Shown here in pieces: positions 6,812 through 14,280 of a DNA stretch of 22,707 bases; position 1 is the first letter of the stretch, and each line of letters starts with the position of its first letter. This stretch comes from CAZVYJ01 sp964631565. GTDB taxonomy: Bacteria > Planctomycetota > Phycisphaerae > SM23-33. The stretch lies in NCBI GenBank assembly GCA_964631565.1, contig CAZVYJ010000047.1, positions 1 to 22,707 of the forward strand. The letters run 5' to 3'. The position numbers were made by a program, and so were the translations under genes. The notes under the pieces are model-generated. The model had not been told where the DNA came from. It worked only from the letters and a program-made list of their open reading frames with translations, and ran no database searches.

Positions 6812-7759
6812 CTATCTGCCGCCGGCCAGTTCAACAGCCTTGGCAATAATGTTTTCCGTGTTGACGCCCATCTTGCTGAATATTTTTTCGTCGTCGCCCG
6901 ACTCTCCGAAAACGTCCGGGAAGCCCAGGCGGCACAGTTTGCACGGTGCGTGCTCGGTGAGCGTTTCGGCCACCGCGCCGCCCAGGCCGCCGAGGCGGCT
7001 GTGGTTTTCCGCGGTAATTATAAGCCCGGTCTCCCTGCTTGCCGCGACGACCGCTTCGACGTCGAGCGGTTTTATCGTCGGCATGTGTATCAGCCTGGCC
7101 CTGATGCCCTGCTTGTCCAGCTCGATCGCAGCCTGCAGCGCCTTGGGGGTAATCATGCCGGTCGAAATTATTGTAAGGTCGCTGCCGGGATGAAGCTCGT
7201 ACGAGCGGCCTATCTCGAATTTGTGTTTGCCGTCGAAAATCACCGGCACGTTGCAGCGGACGGTCCGCAGATACACCGGGCCGGCCATTGCGGTCGCGGC
7301 GTGGACGGCGGCCTTCGTTTCTACGGCGTCGGCCGGCACGAGAACCGTCATGTTCGGCATGCAGCGCATGACCGCGATGTCCTCGACCGCCTGGTGCGTG
7401 GCGCCGGCCTTGCCTGTTGGTATGCCGCCGTACGCGCCGTTGAGCTTCACGTTCAGCTTAGGATAAGCGATTGATACGCGAACCTGATCGACCGCACGCT
7501 TGGCAAGGAACACCGCGAACGTCGAAACCCACGGAATGTAGCCCAGCGTGCTCATGCCGGCGGCGGCCGTCACCATGTTGGCCTCGGCGATGCCCATCTG
7601 GAAAAAGCGGTCCGGATATGCCTCGCGAAACAGCACCGACTGCGTACTGCTGCAAACGTCCGAATCGAACGCCACGACTTTTTCGTTTTTGCCGCCTGCC
7701 TCGACGATAGCTTCGCCGAACGCCTGGCGAGGAGATATCATTTCACCTATTTTCATCAT
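6812..7759 (-). CDS. Transketolase, C-terminal (pyrimidine-binding) subunit
   Basis: The second half of a split transketolase, containing the pyrimidine-binding and C-terminal domains. Key segments are RFFQMGIAEANMVTAAAGMS with the conserved Glu that activates ThDP (about residue 57), AKRAVDQVRVSIAYPKLNVKL, THQAVEDIAVMRCMPNMTVLVPAD, and the C-terminal LGGLGGAVAETL. It works with the product of 7768-8628 to move a two-carbon ketol unit between sugars. The start is ambiguous: GTG at 7765, ATG at 7759 or ATG at 7756, with only a weak GGTGAT nearby. ATG at 7759 is used here. The gap to the N-subunit gene is 8 nt. Confidence 0.93.
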   Translation of the reverse strand: MMKIGEMISPRQAFGEAIVEAGGKNEKVVAFDSDVCSSTQSVLFREAYPDRFFQMGIAEANMVTAAAGMSTLGYIPWVSTFAVFLAKRAVDQVRVSIAYPKLNVKLNGAYGGIPTGKAGATHQAVEDIAVMRCMPNMTVLVPADAVETKAAVHAATAMAGPVYLRTVRCNVPVIFDGKHKFEIGRSYELHPGSDLTIISTGMITPKALQAAIELDKQGIRARLIHMPTIKPLDVEAVVAASRETGLIITAENHSRLGGLGGAVAETLTEHAPCKLCRLGFPDVFGESGDDEKIFSKMGVNTENIIAKAVELAGGR

Positions 7760-7767
7760 TATCACCG

Positions 7768-8628
7768 TCAGTTTTTACAACTGTCTATTTCCGCCAGCGC
7801 CTTGACCCGCTCCTGCTCGTTCGGAGCCTTGCCGTGCCACTGGTACTTGCCTTCCATGAATGAAACGCCCTTGCCCTTGACCGTGTGCGCTATGACGACG
7901 GCCGGACCTTCGGCGCTCGACAAATCGCGGGCCTTTTCAATGGCCGCCACGACATCTGCAATTTTGTGCCCGTCGCACTCGACGACATGCCAGCCGAACG
8001 CCTTCCATTTATCCGCCAGCGGCTCGAGGCTGAGCGTTTCTTCAACTGTGCCGGAGAGCTGGACCTTGTTGTAGTCCACTATACCGACAAGCCCTTTCAG
8101 CCTGTGCGTGCCGGCGTACATGGCGGCCTCCCACACCTGGCCTTCCTGAAGCTCGCCGTCGCCCATGAGGACGTAGACGTTGAATTTCAGTCCGCTCCTG
8201 TCCCTGCCGAGAATCATGCCTATGCCGGCTGACAGCCCCTGCCCAAGCGAGCCGGTGGACATGTCCACACCCGGCGTCTTCAGCATGCAGGGATGCCCCT
8301 GGAGCATCGAATCAACGGCGTCGAACTCGGCCAGCTTCTCCTCGCCGAAATAGCCGCGGTTGGCCAGCGTGCAGTAATAGCCCGGGCTTGAATGGCCCTT
8401 GGAGAGTATGAAGCGGTCGCGGTCCGGCATCTGGGGCTTGTGCGGGTCGATGTTCATGACGTGGAAATAAAGCGCCACGAGTATCTCCACCTCCGACAGC
8501 GAGCCGCCGGTGTGACCGGCCCCGGCGTCGGCGACAGTATTGATTATCGACTTGCGGATATACCGGCATATTTGTTCGAGCAACTGGACATCGTTCTGCG
8601 GCAATTTTTTGCTTCCCGCACTGGCCAT
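7768..8628 (-). CDS. Transketolase, N-terminal (diphosphate-binding) subunit
   Basis: The first half of a split transketolase, 286 residues. It has GHTGGSLSEVEILVALYFHVM (about 39-58), LSKGHSSPG (75-83), and the ThDP motif GDGELQEGQVWEAAM (156-170) closing at N187, then VKGKGVSFMEG near the C-terminus. It provides the diphosphate and metal binding half of the active site shared with the neighbouring C-subunit. A TTG at 8646 could extend the frame, but ATG at 8628 is preferred because GGAG stands 9-10 nt upstream and the gene then begins 4 nt after the yjbQ stop. Split transketolases of this kind are frequent in dedicated catabolic operons. Confidence 0.93.
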   Translation of the reverse strand: MASAGSKKLPQNDVQLLEQICRYIRKSIINTVADAGAGHTGGSLSEVEILVALYFHVMNIDPHKPQMPDRDRFILSKGHSSPGYYCTLANRGYFGEEKLAEFDAVDSMLQGHPCMLKTPGVDMSTGSLGQGLSAGIGMILGRDRSGLKFNVYVLMGDGELQEGQVWEAAMYAGTHRLKGLVGIVDYNKVQLSGTVEETLSLEPLADKWKAFGWHVVECDGHKIADVVAAIEKARDLSSAEGPAVVIAHTVKGKGVSFMEGKYQWHGKAPNEQERVKALAEIDSCKN

Positions 8629-8632
8629 CTGA

Positions 8633-9052
8633 TCATTCTCCAACAATAACTACCGAAAACTCCTTGGCGTCGCCCTGCGGGGCGAAATCCATGAAAATTA
8701 TCTGCTGCCACGGATACACATAAAGCTCGCCGCCGACCAGGTTGAAACTCCGGCTGGTGCCGAAAAGCGACGACCTCACGTGCGAAAAACCGTTGCCGTC
8801 ATGCCACGTTTCCTCATGATGATAATAGGCCTTTCGAGGCGCGATTCTCTCGAAAAGTTCCTGCAGGTCCTGCTGCAGACCCGGCTCGTACTCGACGGTG
8901 CCTATCGCGCACGTGGAACGGTAGGCGTGCACCGAAACTACGCCGTTCGTCATGCCCGATTCGGCGATGCAGCCGTTGACCGCCTCGCTGATGTCGATAA
9001 TCTGCGTCTCCGGGCGTGAGCTTACCTTGAGCTTCTTCGTGTAAGTCGCCAT
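8633..9052 (-). CDS. yjbQ: YjbQ/UPF0047 family protein (secondary thiamine-phosphate synthase)
   Basis: A 139-residue YjbQ-family protein of normal length. The signature HHEETWHDGNGFSHVRSSLFGTSRSF (about 98-123) is complete, including the conserved His, Glu and Asp cluster, and the N-terminal half has ISEAVNGCIAESGMTNGVVSVHAYRST. Some family members have a low thiamine-phosphate synthase activity and can bypass loss of ThiE; the main role is not settled. It lies 3 nt after an IolD-like ThDP enzyme and 4 nt before a split transketolase, which also needs ThDP. A role in supplying or repairing the cofactor is therefore attractive, but this is inference from position. Confidence 0.92.
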   Translation of the reverse strand: MATYTKKLKVSSRPETQIIDISEAVNGCIAESGMTNGVVSVHAYRSTCAIGTVEYEPGLQQDLQELFERIAPRKAYYHHEETWHDGNGFSHVRSSLFGTSRSFNLVGGELYVYPWQQIIFMDFAPQGDAKEFSVVIVGE

Positions 9053-9055
9053 CAG

Positions 9056-10948
9056 CTACAGTCCGATATCATGTCGCATGGTCTGAACGTTGTCGCACCA
9101 GTTGCCGACGTTCCAGCGGCCGAACACCCCCATCCCGCCAAGCTCGTCGTCGCCGAAATAGACCGGCACGTGGATGAACGACAGCCCTTTGTGTGCGCGG
9201 GCCTTGTCGAGAGCGGCCTTGAGTTCCTTGACGCTGTAGCCGCCGTGGAACGCCGCCACGCCTTCAACCGCGGCAGCCATCGCAACGTAGTCCACCTTTA
9301 CGCCGTCGTTAGTCGCGTAATCCCGCCCGTACTGCGCCTTCTGCAGGCCGGATATCGCAGCCATCCGACGGTTGTCGAAAACAATCACGCAGCCGGTGGT
9401 GCCGTGCTGCACGCCGTCCAGCAGTATCTGCGGATTCATAATGAAGGAGCCGTCGCCCGACATCGCGACGCCGTAGAACGGCCTGGGCGACATCGCGGTC
9501 GAAACCAGCGCCGATACGGCGAAGCCCATGTAGCTCGCCCCGGTTTCCGTGAAAGTCCTGCCGAGCCGGTCGTCCTCGACAATCTGGAAGCCGTTGGCCT
9601 GCACGTCGCCGGCGTCAAAAAACGTCACGGCGTCGTTGGCCTTCGCCCAGTCGACGACGGTTTTAACCGCGACCGGCTGGGTGAGAACGTCCCGCCCCCA
9701 GACCTTGTCGCGCATGTGCGGCACGGCGTAGCGCTTGGCCTTGAAGGCCTCCCACTCGGCCTTCTTGCCGCTGCACGCCTTGAACCACTCAGATTTCGAC
9801 TTCGACTTATTGATGCCGCGACAGCGAAGCTCCTCTACGAGCCGACGCAGCGTCGCCTTTATGTCGCCGATAAGGGCGATGGTCTTGTTGTAGTGCGTCG
9901 CCGAGTCGACGTCGGCGTTGATGTTTATCACCTGCCTGACCTTCGGATAGCCGGTCCTGCTGCAGTCGCTCTGGCAGACAAAACGGGTGCCGATGGCGAT
10001 CAGCAGATCAGCTTCATCCATCGCGTAGTTGCCGGACAGACTGCCCTTCGAGCCGCCGACGGTCATGTTGCGGGGATTGTCGTACGGAATCACGCCGGAA
10101 ACCAGCGGGCTGGTGACGGCTACGCCGTCGGCAAGTTCCAGCAGGTCGGCCAGTTCGTCGCCGGCGCTGCGTGCGCCGCCGCCGACCTTGACGACAACTC
10201 GCGACGCCGACTTGATGGCGTCGACCGCCTCGAGATAGCCGCTTCCGGCTGCGCCCAACGGCTGCGGCGCGCCGACCGGCAGCTCGTTCAGGTTGAACCG
10301 GGGAATCATACTGCACTGCGTGTTCATCGGCAGCAGCAGGTAGAACGGGCCGGCCCGATGCGGATGGTCAACCCTGTTAAGTCCTCGCCGCAGCGCCGTC
10401 GAAACGGCGGCGGGGGTGTGCATGCAGTACGCCTCGCCCATCGTCTGACAGATGCGGAGGAAAAGCCCCTGCTCGGGCTTGGGAATCTGCTGCATGTTCG
10501 GGCCTTCGTCCTCGGTGGTTTCCTCGCCCAGCAGAAACCATACGCCCAGTCCGTCGGAGGCCGACACAAGCGATCCGGCAATCGCCTGCAGCGCGCCGGG
10601 ACCGATTGACGTAAAGACGGCCGCCTTCTCGCCGGTCACCCAGCGAAGGGCGGCGGCGGCATGGGCGGCCTCAACTTCGTTGCGGACGTTGTATGATTTT
10701 ACAAGGCCGGCGTCTTCGTATACGCGAAGAACCTCGCCTATTTCCGTGGAGCCGTGGCCGAATATGCCAACATACCTGGAAACTCCCTGACGCAGCAGGC
10801 CCAGCACTATCGCCTCGGAAAGCGTCATGTCGGCGCGGGCAGGCAGCAAACCGCTGCCGAGGGCCTTTTCAAAACCGCCCGCTTCGGCGATGACTTTGGC
10901 CCGCCTGATGCGATCGTTTACAATCCGTTTGTAGTCGTCCGAATTCAT
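9056..10948 (-). CDS. ThDP-dependent enzyme, IolD-like
   Basis: A 630-residue enzyme of the acetolactate-synthase superfamily. The N-terminal domain has GIFGHGSTEIGEVL (61-74), the likely catalytic Glu in NVRNEVEAAHAA (E91) and FTSIGPGALQ; the 'GIFGHG' and 'TSIGPGA' segments and the length resemble IolD (trihydroxycyclohexane-dione hydrolase). The middle domain follows. The C-terminal ThDP motif is GDG at 498-500 with N526 (SGDGSFIMNPQILLDG...FDN). IolD opens the inositol ring, so a C-C hydrolase or carboligase on a cyclitol- or sugar-derived dione is plausible, but the reaction is not proven. ATG at 10948 follows GGAG by about 7 nt, 15 nt after the regulator gene. Confidence 0.85.
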   Translation of the reverse strand: MNSDDYKRIVNDRIRRAKVIAEAGGFEKALGSGLLPARADMTLSEAIVLGLLRQGVSRYVGIFGHGSTEIGEVLRVYEDAGLVKSYNVRNEVEAAHAAAALRWVTGEKAAVFTSIGPGALQAIAGSLVSASDGLGVWFLLGEETTEDEGPNMQQIPKPEQGLFLRICQTMGEAYCMHTPAAVSTALRRGLNRVDHPHRAGPFYLLLPMNTQCSMIPRFNLNELPVGAPQPLGAAGSGYLEAVDAIKSASRVVVKVGGGARSAGDELADLLELADGVAVTSPLVSGVIPYDNPRNMTVGGSKGSLSGNYAMDEADLLIAIGTRFVCQSDCSRTGYPKVRQVININADVDSATHYNKTIALIGDIKATLRRLVEELRCRGINKSKSKSEWFKACSGKKAEWEAFKAKRYAVPHMRDKVWGRDVLTQPVAVKTVVDWAKANDAVTFFDAGDVQANGFQIVEDDRLGRTFTETGASYMGFAVSALVSTAMSPRPFYGVAMSGDGSFIMNPQILLDGVQHGTTGCVIVFDNRRMAAISGLQKAQYGRDYATNDGVKVDYVAMAAAVEGVAAFHGGYSVKELKAALDKARAHKGLSFIHVPVYFGDDELGGMGVFGRWNVGNWCDNVQTMRHDIGL

Positions 10949-10963
10949 CAATTACTCCGGGTT

Positions 10964-11740
10964 TTACTGTTGCCGATATCCAAGCTCGCCGGACAGTTCA
11001 TCCGCATTCTGCTTCACCATGGCGGCGGCCTTCTTAAGAACCTGGCCTTCCATCCGCTCAACAGGTCCGGAAATTCCTATTGCGGCGATTATCTTGCCGC
11101 GGAAATCACGAATCGGCGAAGCGATGCAGTTCATGTTTTCGTGGTACTCGCACAAGTCATAAGCGACGCCGTCCCGCGCGGCCTGGGCGCACTGATCGGC
11201 GAGCTGCGACAGTGTCGTAATCGTGTTTCTCGTGTATCTTTTCAAAGGCGTATCGCCCAGGGCGACCTTGAGTTCTTCTTTGGTCATGCCTGCAAGCAGC
11301 GCCTTGCCCAGGGCAGTGCAGTGGAACGGCTCGCTGCTGCCCCACCGCGTCGTGACGCCGACGGCATGGCTGCCGAACTCGTGGTCGATGAACACCACTG
11401 CGCCGGCGCCGCGAACCGCCAGATGGGCCGTCTCGCCTGACTCGCCCGCAAGACGCTGCAGGTATTTGTGGGCGCACTGGTGAATCTGCATGTGCGACGC
11501 GAGCTTGCTGGCCAGGCTGAATATCCTGTCATGCAGCAGATAACCCATGGTCTGCGGGTCCTGCCTGACGTAGCCGCGATCCTGAAGCGTTTTGACGAGC
11601 CTGTGGGCGCTGCTCTTCTCGACACCCAGAAGCTCCGCCAATTCCGCCAGCCGGGCCGGTCGGGTTTTGTCCGCAACATACTCCAATATCTGAAGTCCAC
11701 GATCCAGGGACTGGATTCGCTGTCTTGCTACAACGGGCAT
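10964..11740 (-). CDS. IclR-family transcriptional regulator
   Basis: A 258-residue IclR regulator. The winged helix-turn-helix occupies about residues 5-70: QSLDRGLQILEYVADK, LAELAELLGVEKSSAHRLVKTLQDRGYVRQ, then MGYLLHDRIFSLA. The effector-binding domain follows, with THTG-like AHLAVRGAGAVVFIDHE, PFHCTALGKALLAG and CIASPIRDFRGKIIAAIGISGP, all typical. A longer in-frame reading begins at 11815, but that part overlaps the promoter, and GAGGAG 8 nt before ATG at 11740 fixes the start. It is the first gene of the catabolic operon, 15 nt before the IolD-like gene, and should sense the substrate or an intermediate and regulate itself and the genes downstream. Confidence 0.94.
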   Translation of the reverse strand: MPVVARQRIQSLDRGLQILEYVADKTRPARLAELAELLGVEKSSAHRLVKTLQDRGYVRQDPQTMGYLLHDRIFSLASKLASHMQIHQCAHKYLQRLAGESGETAHLAVRGAGAVVFIDHEFGSHAVGVTTRWGSSEPFHCTALGKALLAGMTKEELKVALGDTPLKRYTRNTITTLSQLADQCAQAARDGVAYDLCEYHENMNCIASPIRDFRGKIIAAIGISGPVERMEGQVLKKAAAMVKQNADELSGELGYRQQ

Positions 11741-11748
11741 TTTTCGGG

Positions 11749-11754
11749 CTCCTC
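11749..11754 (-). promoter_or_regulatory. Ribosome-binding site of the IclR regulator
   Basis: GAGGAG on the minus strand, 8 nt before ATG at 11740-11738. It chooses this start over the longer frame from 11815, which would begin inside the -35 element of the promoter. Confidence 0.75.
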
Positions 11755-11764
11755 TAAGCATCTG

Positions 11765-11778
11765 TGGCACGTCTGCCA
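11765..11778 (-). promoter_or_regulatory. Palindrome in the iclR leader, candidate operator
   Basis: TGGCAGACGTGCCA on the minus strand has 5-bp perfect arms (TGGCA/TGCCA) separated by 4 bp. It begins about 2 bp downstream of the predicted transcription start and lies before the ribosome-binding site. IclR regulators commonly bind short palindromes at their own promoter, so this is the natural place for autoregulation. No second copy was found. Confidence 0.4.
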
Positions 11779-11786
11779 GAGGATCA

Positions 11787-11815
11787 AGTATAACACCACA
11801 GGCGCCGTTACTCAA
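11787..11815 (-). promoter_or_regulatory. Sigma-70-type promoter of the IclR catabolic operon
   Basis: TTGAGT (11810-11815) and TATACT (11787-11792) on the minus strand with an ideal 17-bp spacer; the -10 matches at 5 of 6 bases. The start would fall near 11780, giving a leader of about 40 nt. It is the only clear promoter upstream of the tightly packed genes down to 4646. Confidence 0.65.
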
Positions 11816-11920
11816 TACGCTTTGGCATTACTGTTCGTGCAACGGGCCTGAGGCTCACGATTCGCGGATGCGAAACGGGTTCACGGCTCAAATATAAGGT
11901 ATTGCCTTGAAAGCGGTTGC

Positions 11921-11950
11921 AAAAAGGCCCGCCCCTGGGGGACGGGCCTT
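11921..11950 (-). terminator. Intrinsic terminator of the exosortase/polysaccharide operon
   Basis: On the minus strand AAGGCCCG pairs with CGGGCCTT, and the stem is extended by TCCCC/GGGGC pairs with a tiny loop (11924-11950). The last stem bases run into TTTTT. It stands 30 nt beyond the stop of the Wzc-like gene and separates this operon from the IclR promoter. Confidence 0.9.
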
Positions 11951-11980
11951 GATTATATGGATTTGTCTGAATCGGAAGGT

Positions 11981-14269
11981 TTATTCTTTTTCGTCTTTCG
12001 GGCCGAATTCAGGGGGACCGGCCTTGCCATCAGACCTGTCCGCCGCGATGAGGGCTTCTTCCACCTCATCCGATACCGACGGGAGCTTGCTCTGCTCGTG
12101 ATACTCATAGAATGTATCGTAATTCTTGCGGAGGTATCCGCCGGCCGTCACACGCATGCCGTTGAGCACCACGCCTATGATATGGGCGCCGACGCGGTCG
12201 AGAACATCTCGCACGCGCTGGACGACGCCGTGGGTGCTGGCGCCTGCACGGACAACGAGCACCACGCCGTCGACGAGCGTGCTGAGCACCGGAGCGTCGC
12301 TCACAACAAGGCTCGGCGTGCCGTCGAAAATGACCTGGTCGTACTGCTCCGTCATTTCCGAAATCATCTGTCGCATCTGGTCAGAGCCGAGCAGTTCGGC
12401 CGGGTTGGGCGGCAGCAGTCCGGCGGACATCACATCCAGGTTGGGTTCGATGTTATGAACAACATCGCGCCAGTTAACCCGTCCGACAAGAGCGCTGCTC
12501 AGACCTTCACCGGGGACGGCCGGGAACAGCTTATTGATGACGGGCTGGCGGAAGTTCGTATCAACGACAAGCACTCTTCGCCCGCTGTGGGCAAATGAAG
12601 CCGCCATATTCAGCGACACGGTGCTGCGGCCGTCTTCCGGAAGCGGACTTGTCACGAGAACGCTTCTTCTCTGACTGGCAGGCCCGCTGAAGAGCATGCA
12701 GGTTCTTATCTGGCGGAACGCTTCGCCGACAAGCGACATCGGGTTAGTTAAAAACGCCAGGCGCATATCCGGTATGTCTTCGGTCAGGTCGTCGACATGA
12801 GGCACCATGCCCAGCATGGGCAGGTCGATGCGGCGGGCGATGTCCGACGGACTGCGAATTGATGTATCGATGAACTCGAGCAGGAAAGCCATGCCGAGAC
12901 CGATTATCAGCCCTAGCAGAATACCAAGCGGAATCATGATGCTCCACTTCGGCATCGATATGGTCTTGGGTTCGTATGCCCGCATACGTAATTTAACCGG
13001 CTCTTCCGAATTGCTGAGCAGCTGCAGTTCGAGCAGGCGTTTCTCGATTCGTTCGATTTTATCCTCAAGCAGCAGCTGCTTCGTTTTCATAGCCTCCACC
13101 TGCTCAAGTTTTTTCTGGAGGTCTATGGTAAGCGTCATGACATCCTTGTATGTTTCCTGAACCGACACAAGACGGGCCTTGACGGCTTCTGCGTTCTGTT
13201 CGGCGCTTCTTATTACGCGAGTTTCATTTTCTTTCACCAGTTCCTGTTCGAGAGCATCGGCCTTGGCTATAACTTCCTCCAATTGGGCTTTCAGGTCCTT
13301 GACCATCTGATGGTCAGGGCCGAATTTTTTCAGAAGCGCCTGCAGTCTGGTCTCGATATTTATCTGCTGCGTTCTCAACCCCCTCAGCGTCGGATCGTTA
13401 TCGACGTAATATTTTACTTCCGGGTTCCGGGCAAGTTCGCCGGAGTCTCTCTGGGCCATGATTCCGGCAAGAGCCGCCTGTGCTTCGGCAGACAACTGGT
13501 TAAGTTGGGCAATCGTGGTGGTAAGAGTCCGCTGCTGCGCGTTGAGCACCGATAACTGGTCTTCCAGGCCTGGAGCATCGTCACTTTGTTTGTTGCCTTT
13601 GCGTATTTTGGCTTTTTCCGTCATCAAATCCGTCAAATCCCGGTTCAGGCGAGCCTGTTCCTTTTGCAGATTGGCTATCAGGTCGTTTGTCTGCCGGTTC
13701 GCCGCTTCCTTCATTTGCTTAACAAACGCGTCGCAGACGGCATTAACTATGACGGGCAATTCGTCCTTGCGTGTGCCGCGCATGGCAACCTTGATGAACA
13801 TGGTCCCCTGAACGGAGGTGACATCCAAATCCTTCTTCAGGCGCTCGACAACTTCGTCAGACGGGCTGGCCTGATACCAGCTCGTCTTTCTGAGGTCGTT
13901 GTTGATCGACGCGGCATTAAGCACCTGTTCGTCCAGTACGAGCTGAAGTTTGGACATTTTCTCGCTTTCGAGAATGTCCTTGTTTGTGAACGGGCTGGAA
14001 GTAAAAACAGTCGGAACCGGAGGGGTTACTTCAAGCAGCGCCTCGGCCGAATAAAACGGCGCAGTCTGCTGCCATATAAAAGTTGCGATACTTACAACGG
14101 CGGCACTAATGACTGTTGACAAGATAATCATCAGCTTTCGCCTGCGGATGACCTTCATCAGATCGCGGGCGGTAAAGCCTCCGCCGGCCGACTGCTGCGG
14201 AGGCCGGGGAGACCGCAGCTGCGCACGAACTATCTGTGATTCTGAATCGCGCGGTTGTTTAACAATCAT
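11981..14269 (-). CDS. Wzc-like polysaccharide co-polymerase with degenerate tyrosine-kinase domain
   Basis: A 762-residue inner-membrane protein of the Wzz/Wzc type that would control export and chain length of a surface polysaccharide. A first helix (about 45-66) is followed by the Wzz periplasmic domain, long coiled coils (about 170-400), a second helix (IMIPLGILLGLIIGLGMAFLLEFI) and a CpsD/BY-kinase-like ATPase domain from about 520. The nucleotide motifs deviate: Walker A is SPLPEDGRST with R548 where Lys is expected; Walker A' is VVDTNFR (570-574, N for the second Asp); Walker B is IFDGTP (D649). A C-terminal tyrosine cluster, YDTFYEY (717-723), is kept. AGAGGA precedes the start and overlaps the stop of the upstream gene. 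Loss of kinase activity is inferred. Confidence 0.93.
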   Translation of the reverse strand: MIVKQPRDSESQIVRAQLRSPRPPQQSAGGGFTARDLMKVIRRRKLMIILSTVISAAVVSIATFIWQQTAPFYSAEALLEVTPPVPTVFTSSPFTNKDILESEKMSKLQLVLDEQVLNAASINNDLRKTSWYQASPSDEVVERLKKDLDVTSVQGTMFIKVAMRGTRKDELPVIVNAVCDAFVKQMKEAANRQTNDLIANLQKEQARLNRDLTDLMTEKAKIRKGNKQSDDAPGLEDQLSVLNAQQRTLTTTIAQLNQLSAEAQAALAGIMAQRDSGELARNPEVKYYVDNDPTLRGLRTQQINIETRLQALLKKFGPDHQMVKDLKAQLEEVIAKADALEQELVKENETRVIRSAEQNAEAVKARLVSVQETYKDVMTLTIDLQKKLEQVEAMKTKQLLLEDKIERIEKRLLELQLLSNSEEPVKLRMRAYEPKTISMPKWSIMIPLGILLGLIIGLGMAFLLEFIDTSIRSPSDIARRIDLPMLGMVPHVDDLTEDIPDMRLAFLTNPMSLVGEAFRQIRTCMLFSGPASQRRSVLVTSPLPEDGRSTVSLNMAASFAHSGRRVLVVDTNFRQPVINKLFPAVPGEGLSSALVGRVNWRDVVHNIEPNLDVMSAGLLPPNPAELLGSDQMRQMISEMTEQYDQVIFDGTPSLVVSDAPVLSTLVDGVVLVVRAGASTHGVVQRVRDVLDRVGAHIIGVVLNGMRVTAGGYLRKNYDTFYEYHEQSKLPSVSDEVEEALIAADRSDGKAGPPEFGPKDEKE

Positions 14270-14280
14270 CTGCCGTTCCT

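Noticed and set aside
9071..10609. 512-codon open frame on the plus strand opposite the IolD-like gene
   Set aside because: It is an antisense shadow with no domain or ribosome-binding signal; the minus-strand protein is clearly conserved.
4646..11740. Firm assignment of the operon to sulfoquinovose (sulfo-transketolase) or inositol catabolism
   Set aside because: No sulfoquinovosidase, sulfo-sugar isomerase, transporter or further iol genes are present. Only the general chemistry is shared, so it is kept as a hypothesis.
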